In this document: piece by piece, positions 54,246 to 64,000 of the stretch | How positions within the stretch are numbered: position 1 is the first letter of the stretch | Layout of the letters: each line of letters begins with the position of its first letter | Source of the DNA: Platanthera guangdongensis | Taxonomy: Eukaryota; Streptophyta; Magnoliopsida; Asparagales; Orchidaceae | Length of the DNA: 64,000 nucleotides | Assembly (NCBI GenBank): GCA_039583875.1 | Contig: CM077164.1 | Coordinates: 69,967,628-70,031,627, forward strand | Direction of reading: 5' to 3' | Translations under genes and position numbers: made by a program | The notes under the pieces: model-generated | What the model saw: the letters and a program-made list of their open reading frames with translations, nothing else | Told to the model about the DNA's origin: nothing | The model's database searches: none

Positions 54246-57083
54246 CTATGGCTGCTCTGGCTCCTTGATAACAATGCCCTTTCCAGATTGAATCTTGGCT
54301 TGAACTGGAGCATCAATGTCATCAGCAGGCTTCTTGCCCTTAAGATCTTTCTTCTTCTGTTCTTCATCCCTTATCTTCTGTCTCTCAAAATAATGATAAG
54401 GCTTAGGGAAATACTTGCTAGGCTCATGTGCATTAGGAGATAGATTCCCTAGTTTAGCCTTCCTTCTGTACTGAACTATGGCCTCTTGCATAGCTTCATG
54501 TTTTCTCCACTCCTGCTCAGAATACCATTTGCCCCTTTCTAGGATATTATCCTTTGCAGCCTTCCAAGCAGTCAGTATAATATTTCTAGAAGTTGGGCTC
54601 CATTGCTCAAAATCAGGCCTTAACTCTGCTTGTTCTCTGAACCTCTTCTTAGATAATTGAGCTTCTTGCTCTTTTAATACTACCTCTTGCTCTTTTAATA
54701 CTACCTCTGGCACAGGCTATACTACTTTCTCAATGATCACATTGTGAGCACCTTCTGGAGGACTATACGTATATTATATCTCTTGATGTATCATGTCAAA
54801 ATCTGCTGGAGAGTAGATCACTTGAGCCACTTCAGCTTGCTCACCTCCAAAATATGCAGGATTTATCCCAGATTCTGCTACATTATCATCATCACACAAG
54901 GGTTGATATCCAAGGGTAGCTCTGATGCTGTTTGAAATCCATTTAGCATGGTAAGAGCCTGCTTTGACTAATACCCTCTCCCCCTTTATAACTTCTCTTT
55001 CTATATAATCCCTAAGATCATCCTTCTGAAATCTGATCTGAGCATTCAGATAGTTAACACCATCTTTATAAAAAGGTTTGAACTTTTGTAGCTGTTCAGT
55101 AATAGCCTTTTGAGAATCTTCAATAGCAGTTTTAACAGCAGTTAGGCTTTCTTGTAATTGCTTATCAAATGCTTCTTTGGCAGTAGCACTAACTGCAGTC
55201 TGTGCAGTAGTTAGATTTTTCATTTCAGTGACAATCACATTATGTGATTCAGTCAAGTTTTCATTCATTCTTATTTGATTTTCTAAGACATAGCTCTGCT
55301 TAACTACTATGTCATCAACCTGTGTCATTATCTGCTCTTGGTGAGTAGCTAGGTAAATTGCTGCATTACCTCCTTTATGAAAACAGTCAGTCATTTCTTT
55401 CTTATTTTGATTTACTTCAAATCTAATAGATTTTATACCTTGAGCCAGATCAAATTGAATGGATTTATGTCCTTCATCCATATATTTTTCTAGAGCCTGT
55501 CTTTGCTCATCCATCTTGATCTGCAAAGCCACCAACAAAGAACTATAATCAGCAGTTGGAGCTTGTTGTGGAACAATGGTTTGCAGTGCTTTCTTGTAGG
55601 TCTGGCTTCTCCTTTTGAAGACCTGTAGCTTTCTTTTCTTGGCTCTAGCAGCCTCTTCATCCTCAGAAGCAGAAGTACTAGCAATGTCTACTCTATCTTT
55701 AGGACTAGGATGCAAGTCCTGGGTAGTCTTAGGTAACTCCCCCTGCACCCTTTGCTCCTCATTCTCATTTCTTGCAGTTTCCTCTTGAAACTCTACATGC
55801 TCCCCCTCAAGATTGACCTTCTCCCCCTCAAAAACTGCTTTCTCTCCCTCAACATCAGTCTGTAATAGATCAGGGAACAGCTCTTCTAGAGTAAATTCCT
55901 ATTGAGTATGGACTGGAGAATCTCTTATCTCAGGAGCATTATCTGCAACTGATGTGTCTTCCATAACAACATCTTGTGGGTGACTATGTATCTGAGTTTG
56001 CTGATCAACATCAAGTAATGATTCAGTCAATACTTCATCCTCAATATTAAAAATTGATTGATTAACTTCATTGATTACCTCAAGAATTGTTTGGGTAGCC
56101 AGTTTATTATCCAAGTGAGTTGACTCATCCACATGATGAGTCTCCCCCTGGAGTGGATCCAGGTGAATGGGGCTAGCAGGTTGGAGCTCCCCCTGCCTCT
56201 GGGCATCTTCAGTCTTTACTGGTGACCTTCCAGTAACATCAGTTGCTTCCTTATCAACTTCATCTTCATCAGAACTGAAAACTACTTGCTCCTCTGAGCT
56301 ACTTGAGGATTCAGGAGCCACAATGGCTTTCTTCTTCTTCTTCTGTTGAGGAACTTCCTTTTCTGGAGTAGGCATGTCCTTTGTCAACACCTATCCCACC
56401 TTGAGATAATCCTAACATCCATTCTCCTCATATGGTTTATCTTAGAACCTGCAGCTTGGTTCATGACTTCTGGAATACTTCCAGCCAAGTACAAACTCAT
56501 AATCCTACCCAGATTGGGCTTCTTCAGACTTTCCTTTATCTTGTCAAACATTACTGCTGACCAATCAGTTTTGAGTTTGAATATGATCCTTGTCATTAAA
56601 CTGAACATGTGAGCTGATATTCTATCATGCCCACCTGGTTTGCTCAGAATTACCTTTCCTACTATTTCAGATAAAAACTTTCCTTGTATGCTCATCCCTT
56701 TCCTGTTAAAAACTGATCCAATCTTCATGCTTGAATCAAGTCCACACCATTGCAGTGCCTCCCTTATCTTGGATGCAGGTACATCTTCCTCTTCTTTAGT
56801 TCTAGGTACATGTAGAACTTTTCTTAGACTTTTCTGGGTGACCTTGACTTTTGCCCCATGGACTTTGGACTTAATCTTGAGTCCAGTTTCATCAAGGGTA
56901 GCTGTACTAAAGAATTCGAGGACCTCCTTCTTCCAAATCTTGATTGGCTCTGAAACTAGATACTCTAACCCAGTCTCTGCAACTAGGGTTACAACACCTT
57001 GAATTTTTGGTTCCGCATCGTCAAAGGCATGTCGCACTAGCTCATAACCTTCATTGATGTTCTCTTCTAGCTTGGGCGCTATT
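54246..57083 (-). pseudogene. F2 ORF3
   Basis: Same domains as F1 ORF3: globular head (IAPKLEENINEGYELV...MFSLMTRIIFKL...NLGRIMSLYLAGSIPEVMNQ), Lys run, acidic linker, coiled coil (55500-55050), conserved tail (FEQWSPTSRNIIL, YSEQEWRKHE, PSKYFPKPYHYFERQ). The start codon position reads ATA where F1 has ATG. A one-base loss near 56387 shifts the frame; in-frame stops follow at 55899-55901 (TAG), 54774-54776 (TAA) and about 54718 (TAG), each at a Gln codon position of F1 or the family. Not functional; comparison with F1 shows which regions are conserved. Confidence 0.8.
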
Positions 57084-57109
57084 AGGGTTTGGAGAAATTT
57101 TGAATTTAG

Positions 57110-57565
57110 AGAAGAGAGATGTCGACACACAAGTTTGGTCTCGAAACAATGGAGAGCGTGTCGACAAACAATGGTGAAGACCTATTTATACCTTTCTAAA
57201 ATCGAAGGTGAAAAGGCGCGTCAAAATACTTGAAATGTGTCGACACTGTTGAAAAGTGTCGACACTTACTTCTAATGTCTCGACAACTATGTGTCGACAC
57301 AAATATAGTCGACAGAATATATATGTCGACAGTTAAACTACTGCGCTCGACGATTAGTCGATACTTCACTCGACGAATTCTGTGTTAATCCTAAGTGTTG
57401 ACACCACCCTGGATGTGTCGACACCTACTCTGGATGTGTCGACACTAATTCTCTGAAGTGTTGACACAGACTGTCTAGATGTGTCAACACCATTTCTCTG
57501 AAATGTCGACACCACTTTTATGTGTCAACACAGACAACTTCATGTGTCGACACCATTTTACTTAG
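57110..57565 (-). promoter_or_regulatory. Internal palindrome array and TATA box upstream of F2 ORF3
   Basis: GTGTCGACAC and variants at 57235-57560, then TATAAATAG at 57190-57182, 107 nt before the ORF3 start position. The TATA core and its surroundings (GGTATAAATAGGT) are identical to F1, although the array between has diverged. Confidence 0.65.
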
Positions 57566-57579
57566 CCAATTTTATGAAA

Positions 57580-60500
57580 CTATTCTAAGTTTAACATTCC
57601 TAATTCAATTTTAAACTTATTGAATTTGGTTTCGTCTAGGGGCTTAGTAAACATATCAGCTATCTGATTATCTGTTTTAACATATTCTAGGGAAATGTCC
57701 TCTTTTTCTACATGTTCTCTAAGAAAATGGTATCTAATTTCTATGTGCTTAGTCCTAATATGTGAAACAGGATTATTAGCTATATAAATTGCACTGGTAG
57801 AATCACAAAATAAAGGTGTTCTACTTACTTGAATACCATAGTCTTCTAGCTGATGTTGTATCCACAAAAGTTGTGCACAGCAACTTCCAGCTGCCACATA
57901 TTCTGACTCAGCTGTGGAGATGACCACACTTGTCTGTTTCTTACTGCTCCATGACACCAGCCTTTCACCTAGAAATTGACAGGTTCCTGTAGTACTCTTC
58001 CTATCTTCCTTGCAGCCTGCAAAATCTGCATCTGAATAACCTGTCAGTACAAAATCTCCATTCCTAGGGTACCAAAGGCCTAGATAAGGTGTGCCCTTCA
58101 GATATCTCAAAATCCTTTTGACTGCAGTCAGATGAGATTCTTTAGGGCATGCTTAGTACCTAGCACAGACACATGTAGCATACATGATATCTGGTCTACT
58201 AGCAGTCAAATACAGTAGGGAGCCAACTATCCCTCTATACAAAGTTTCATCTACAGGCTTCCCTGCATCATCTTTGCTTAGAGACATGCTTGACCCCATA
58301 GGAGTTTTCATGGTAGTGGATGATTCCATACTATACTTCTTTATTAACTCTAGGGTGAACTTAGACTGGCATATGGACAAGCCATCTTCAGTCTGTCTAA
58401 CTTGGAGATCCAAGAAGAACTTAAGTTCCTCCATACTGCTCATTTCAAATTTTCCTTGCATAAGTTTTGCAAACTTTCTGCAAAGACTACTTTATGTAGA
58501 CCCAAATATTATGTCATCTACATATATTTGGACTAAGATAATCTTGCCTTTTGATTCCCTAAGGAATAGAGTCTTGTCTATTTTCCCCCTTGAGAATTTG
58601 TTCTCAATGAGGAAACTAGACAGGGTTTCATACCATGCCCTTGGGGATTGTTTTAACTCATACAAAGCCTTCCAAAGTCTATATACATAATCAGGTTTAA
58701 GAGAATCAACAAAACCTGAGAGCTGCTCTACATAGACTTCTTCCTTTAGATCTCCATTTAGGAAAGCTGACTTAACATCCATTTGATATACCTTAAACCC
58801 TTGATATGTTGCATAGGCAAGGAACATCCTTATTGCCTCCAGTCTTACTACTAGAGCAAAGGTTTGATCAAAATCAATACCTTCCTCCTGCTTATATCCC
58901 TTTGCAACCAGTCTAGCTTTATTTTTTATAATAATTCCATTCTCATCCAACTTGTTCCTAAAGATCCACATAGTTCCAATAATGTTGTGGTCCATGGGTT
59001 TAGGAACTAGCTCCCAGACCTTGCATCTTTTGAACTGATTTAGCTCCTCTTGCATGGCATCAATCCAATGAGAGTCTAGAACTGCTTCTTCAAATTTCTT
59101 TGGCTCTACTTGTGATAGGAAACTGGAGTAAAGAACTGTACTCAGATTCCTGCTTATTGTCTGCACTCCTTGTCTGGGATCACCAATTATCTGATTGGCT
59201 GGATGATCCTTTAAGTGTCTATTTGCTGGAGGTAGTCTGTCTTCAGGTTGTACACCTCCAGCCTCTTCATTTAGCTGCACCTCTTGGTCTTCTTCTACAT
59301 CTAGATAGTCTTGTACTCCCCCTGGATAGCAGCCACCATTTTCCACTTGCTGAGTTGCAGTAGAACCTTCTATAATGGTAAGCTTGTCCATCCTATCAGT
59401 TATACCTGTAGAGCTGCAAACACTACTTGGTAATTCACAGTTAATGAGTCTTGCTTCATCAAAGACTACATGTACAGACTCTTCTACAACTTGAGTAATC
59501 AAGTTGTAGACACTATAAGCCTTACTATTGTTGATGTACCCAACAAAGATCCCCTCTTGGGATTTGGCAGCAAACTTGGTTTGATAAGACTTGCCATTGT
59601 TAAGTATATAGCACTTGCAACCAAAGATCCTGAAATAGGATAAATTTGGTTTTCTGCCCTTCATAATCTCATATGGAGTCTTTTTGTGGCACTTGGTGAT
59701 AGTAGCCCTATTGATTACATGACATGCAGTGTTTACTGCCTTAGCCCAGAAATATTCTGGGAGAGAAGTGTCACCTAATAGGGTTCTACCAGCCTCTATC
59801 AATGTTCTATTCTTCCTTTCAGCAATACCATTTTGCCGAGGTGTTCTTGGTGAGGAAAATTCCTGAAAAATTCCAAATTCATCACACAGTTTTGTCATAC
59901 TTTCAGACTGAAATTCAGTACCATGGTCACTTCTGATTTTGACCACTGTACTGTCTAACTCATTCTGAATTTGTTTAACAAAACTATATATGATACTTGG
60001 GGTTTCAGATTTTTGTCTTAGGAAGAACACCCAGGAATATCTTGAATAGTCATCTACTACCACAAATGTGTAGACCTTCCTACCTAAACTGTGAACTGGC
60101 ATAGGACCAAAAAGATCCATATGCAAGAGGTAAAGACACCTCACAGAATCCTTGTTTTCAAGGCTATGAAAGGTGGATTTGGTCTGCTTGCCTTTTTGAC
60201 AAGTTGAGCATATCACATCCTTTATACACTTAACTTGAGGACCATTCCTCACTAACTCTTTGCTAAAGAGTTGGCTAATTGTCTTATAGTTAAGATGAGC
60301 CAGCCTCTTGTGCCATTTAACACAATGTGAGACTCTCTCATCAGCTACAAGACAAATAGGAGAAACATTATTCTCACACACAAAGTCAAGACAATAGACA
60401 TTTCTCTTCCTATATCCTGTCAGAATGATATTTTGATCACTTGACCTTTTGATATGACAACCATTCTTGACAAATGAGATGTCATATCCTAAATCACTCA

Positions 60501-60747
60501 GCTGACTTATGCTAATGAGGTTATGTTTCAAACCCTTTACATAAGCCACTCGAGTAATTGTAATCAGGTTACTAAAAATGTTACCAAAGCCTTTGATGAT
60601 TCCTTTTTCTGAACCACCAAAGGTAATTTTAGGGCCATCCTTGATAGATGTGTAGTCCTTCAGCAACCCCCTAGTTCCAGTCATGTGCCTGGAACATCCA
60701 TTGTCCAAGTACCATATAGGGGCATGGCCACTTGGACTCACCTGCAA
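57580..60747 (-). pseudogene. pol: F2 pol: protease, integrase, RT, RNase H
   Basis: One frame, same length as F1. Protease [13 protein letters not shown] (Asn where F1 has Ser); integrase [61 protein letters not shown]; RNase [29 protein letters not shown]. Two stops: TAA at 58492-58494 directly after the YVDD segment (Glu in F1) and TAA at 58153-58155 (Gln in F1). RT changes such as FALVVRLEA and [11 protein letters not shown] depart from the usual motifs. Like F1 it follows an in-frame gag TAA and has no ATG before the protease. Confidence 0.9.
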
Positions 60748-60753
60748 AACAAA

Positions 60754-62799
60754 TTACTTAATCTTAGAACCCAAATAACTCTTGGGTCCTTGGTGCAGGT
60801 TAGTCTGACTTTTAACAAAACTACATGTAGCACTTCTAGCAGGCAGTTTGCTACTCTCCTTGACACTTGAATTGTGCCAACAATCTAAGGCAAAGTGGCC
60901 TATTTTGTCACAACACCAACACTCAAACCTGTTGTACCTTTGTTTAGGTACTACCCTGACTGAAGTATCTACAGCAGGCTTTATGTTTTGTGCTGGGGTA
61001 TTGCCTTTAGATTTGGACCTAGCAGTGCAGGCAGGTTTTTTAAATCCTAATCCAGCCTTACTCTTTTGAGGTACAAACTCATCTATCAAGGGTAAAATAG
61101 ATTTAGGTTTAGAAAAACTTGCTACTATATCTTTCTCCTTCTGAAGTCTAACCTCCAGATTTCTAATTTGATCATTCTTAAATGTAATAGAACCCATCTG
61201 AATAACAGTAATGTTCTTCAGTCTGGCTATTTCATTCAGTTTCTTATCTAACAACTTGTTTGAATCAGCAGCAGCCAATTTAAGACTAGCAATCTCCTTT
61301 GTCTGAGTTTTGGCCAAGGTTTTGCTTTTCTTCAAGGCCTGCAACAAGTCCCTATACTCATCAATTAACTGATGAATATCTCCTTCAGATTCAGACCCAC
61401 CCACATCAATTGATGCAGATGTATCTGATTCTGACTCAGTACTATAAATTGAACTAGAAGAACAACTTTGTACCTTACTTGGTCCAGGCTGATCCTGGAT
61501 CTTGTCTCCTTCAGATAAAGCCATCAGTCCCTTACACTGATGATCTTCATGATCATAAATTGAGTTCATTAGCTACATGAACTCATCCTCTTCCTCTTCA
61601 GCAAATAATCCAATATAGGCTTCAGCTTCTGATTCTGTTTCTGAAGATGACTGATCTGTCAGACTCTTGTCTTTCTTAGCAACAAAGGACTTTTCCTTTT
61701 TGCTCTTAACCTGAATCTTCTTTTTGTCAGCTGACTCCTTCCTCTTTTCAGGACAGTCAGCCACTACATGTCCCTGTCTATTGCAGCAATAGTACACAAT
61801 CTTTGAGGATGTAGCTTTGCTTGGCTTGGACCTACTTCTGTCATTCCTGGATGACTTTCTCGTCTGATAGTAGTCATCTTTTGGCTGAGAAGTGGAAGGC
61901 TTAGACCTCCACTGCTTCTTCTTCAGAAATTTTTGAAAATGCCTAGTAAATGCAGCAAAGTCTTCATCACTTTCACTGCTATCTGAATTCTTGCTATCTG
62001 AATTATCTGTGACAGCCTCAGCAATTAATTGAGGTGTAGATGGAGACTTGCTTCTATACTTCTTAGTGGCTTCAGTCTTGAAGGTCACAGTCTTTTCCTT
62101 GTGCTCCACTATAGTATTCTTCTCTTCCTCCTTTCTAGCCATTAACTGCATCTCATAAGATAGCAGTTTTCCAAACAAAGTTGGAGGAGGTATATCAGCT
62201 AGTTTGGCCACTTCCCTAATGACACAAATCTTGGTGTCGCAGTCCTTAGTCAGAGATCTTAAGAACTTGGCATTCAGCTCATAGTTACTGAAGTCTCTTC
62301 CATAGGACATCAACTCATTAACAATCCTATAGAACTTCTTGTAACATTCTGTAATGCTATCAGACTTTCCTTGTCTGAAGCTTTCATATTCCTGATTTAA
62401 CAAGGACTTCCTATCTCGTCTTACTTCCTCTGAGCCCTCCATATAGACTATTAATGTATCCCACATTTCTTTAGAGGTTTTACAATGAATTAAGTTCTGA
62501 AATGTTGCATCATCAATGGCACTAACAATTATATTCTGGGCTCTCTTGTCCATAGTGGGCAGAATGATTTCATCTTTAGTCATTTCAGAAAAGTCCTTGG
62601 GAGTTTTCTGATTTGCATCCAGAATGGATATCTTCATTGGCACATATGGACCTTCTTTAACTGTAATATATATCCTTGGGTCAGAAGCTTCCATAAAGAG
62701 TCTAACCCTCTCTTTCCATATGTCAAATATCTCTTTTCTACATATTGGCAATTTCATGGACCCCAGCTCTTTGTGATTCTCACTAGAACTCATTTTCAT
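60754..62799 (-). pseudogene. gag: F2 gag with two zinc knuckles
   Basis: ATG at 62799 opens 408 codons, with the N-terminal Gag domain (SMKLPICRKEIFDIWKERVRLFMEASDP), a Lys/Ser-rich middle and knuckle CYCCNRQGHVVADC-like (here YYCCNRQGHVVADC, first Cys replaced by Tyr). TAG at 61573-61575 then stops it. The frame continues from 61569 with an acidic Ser-rich part, coiled coil and second knuckle (CWCCDKIGHFALDC) to TAA at 60754-60756 in register with pol. One lesion only, so it is better preserved than F1 gag. Confidence 0.88.
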
Positions 62800-62873
62800 G
62801 ATTCTTGTTTGTTCTGAATCTGCCTATAAGATCTTACTCCGACTGTTAAGTCCCTTTTTGAGCAACCTCCCTC

Positions 62874-62883
62874 TGATACCACT
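62874..62883 (-). promoter_or_regulatory. Primer-binding site of F2
   Basis: TGGTATCAGAGG on the minus strand two bases after the 5' LTR; initiator-Met tRNA complement. Confidence 0.88.
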
Positions 62884-64000
62884 TGAAAGAAATAGTGCCT
62901 AACCACCTAGATGGGGGGTGAATAGGTGTACTTTTCCTTTTTAATTTTAAGGCAGAAACTTTGTACAATTAAACCTGTTTTTGCAATATTCTACAACTAT
63001 CACAACACAGCAACCACAGAAACAAACATACACAGAGTGCACACAGTGTTTATAGTGGTTCCCCAAGGTCTGGGTACATCCACTTTCCCCCTTTGCCTAT
63101 CTAGTAGTGTACTAGATTCGGCCTAACTTCAGCACTTCTCCTCAGATCCTCAGATCTTACAGCTCAGAACCCCAAACCAGGTTCCTACAACTCAGAGTGT
63201 CCCCACTCCTATAACTCAGGCACAAAGCCCTACCACTCAGTCTTCAACAAGACCTACACTCAGGCTAAACAGCCCTACCTCAGCCTTCAATAAGGCCTAC
63301 ACTCAGAGAATTGATTCTCCTACACTCAGGCTCAAATGCCCTACCTCAGCCTTTATAAATTTAGGCTTACAACTCAGATCCCTTAGGATCCTACAAAACG
63401 ATAATGTAAGTTTGTAGATCACCACTCAGTTTGAGAGAATGAAGAGGGCAATCTTCTTGATCAATTTTTGATAGCACTGATTCCTGAGATCAACTTTGGT
63501 TTTGCTTTCTTCAAGCTTCTTGAGTCTGAACTCAGTAAAGTGATCTTCTTGAAGTAGACCTGCTGGGAACTTCCTTCTTAGGATGGAGAATTAAATCTGG
63601 ATCCTACTTTGCAGTCTGGTTCAGAAACAGCTACTTAAGAGATTTGATTAACAAGTCTCTTTCTTGACTTCAATTACTGGAGTTCTCTCTCTCCAAGTAA
63701 CTCTGAAGTTTCTTCAAAATACTGATTTACAGTTTTCTCTGGATCAGTCTTGATCTTCTTAACCTTCTGATTAATTCTTTTTATTGATTGATCAAAAATC
63801 CCCTTCTGTTGAAGGAGAAAGGCCTTTATATAGTCTTCCTCTAAGGTAACCGGCTGATCCGATTTCTAACGAACTTCTGACAGCTCTGACAGTTGTAGTG
63901 GACCGGTTGAAATGATAGCTGTCAAGTCATTCAGTCACTTCTTGAAAATATTGTCTCTGTCTGAAAGTGTCGAGACTGTTCTTTATTATGTGTCGACACA
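62884..64000 (-). mobile_element. 5' LTR of F2, partial
   Basis: Aligns with 52153-53270 closely. TATA box at 63833-63822. The GTGTCGACAC array begins at 63967 and runs out of the window. Confidence 0.92.

Larger units (their letters stand above)
52153..64000 (-). mobile_element. Element F2: Sirevirus, 5' LTR cut by the window end
   Basis: Same organisation as F1: 3' LTR (52153-53980), ORF3 (54246-57083), array plus TATA (57110-57560), pol (57580-60747), gag (60754-62799), primer site (62881-62874), 5' LTR from 62884 to beyond 64000. LTRs are shorter (1828 bp) and diverged from F1, so F2 is another subfamily or an older copy. All three genes are broken. Confidence 0.93.

Overview
This is a gene-free stretch of a large, repeat-rich flowering-plant genome. 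Almost every base belongs to LTR retrotransposons stacked inside one another. The evidence for a plant is the mix of a chromodomain Ty3/gypsy (Tekay-like chromovirus), Sirevirus-type Ty1/copia elements with a long third ORF after pol, and primer-binding sites that all match initiator-Met tRNA (TGGTATCA...). I see no host gene, rRNA, tRNA or CRISPR array, and I cannot name the species.

Layout. Element B (gypsy, + strand) ends in the window: broken gag at 1-690, then its 3' LTR at 1145-3099. B sits in the 3' LTR of element A (gypsy/Tekay, - strand), which runs from 3100 to 50672. A is split inside its reverse transcriptase by element C (6459-44717, - strand, LTRs of about 5.1 kb), flanked by TCCAT on both sides. 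C carries two further insertions. In its internal region is element D (13762-26617, - strand, Sirevirus-like but without gag-pol, flanked by CAATT). Inside D's 3' LTR is element E (copia, + strand, 15040-23216, flanked by CCTTG). In C's 5' LTR is element F1 (28319-41100, - strand, full-length Sirevirus, flanked by ATGGC/AAGGC). Beyond A lie relics of two older LTRs (50673-52152). A second Sirevirus, F2 (52153 to beyond the window end, - strand), is inserted into the second relic. The deepest path is A > C > D > E, four levels, and the flanking duplications fix the order of insertion.

Coding state. No element has a fully intact gene set. F1 pol is the only long uninterrupted frame (33876-37043), but it carries changes at conserved positions. 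E has nearly identical LTRs yet a broken gag-pol. A, B, C, D and F2 carry nonsense codons, frameshifts or deletions.

Most interesting signals. (1) In A, D, E, F1 and F2 the LTR upstream of the TATA box is packed with a family-specific short palindrome (A/B GACACGGGCGTGTC; D/E GATTCTCG..CGAGAATC; F1/F2 GTGTCGACAC). B has its array without a clear TATA box, and C has a similar TTGAC..GTCAA array. (2) In F1 and F2 the same palindrome array plus a conserved TATAAATAG box lies between pol and ORF3, which looks like an internal promoter for the third ORF. (3) D keeps only an ORF3-like gene. (4) A carries an inverted partial copy of its own gag that would fold into a 0.5-kb RNA hairpin. (5) In both Sireviruses gag and pol are separated by a conserved in-frame stop immediately followed by a splice-acceptor-like sequence.
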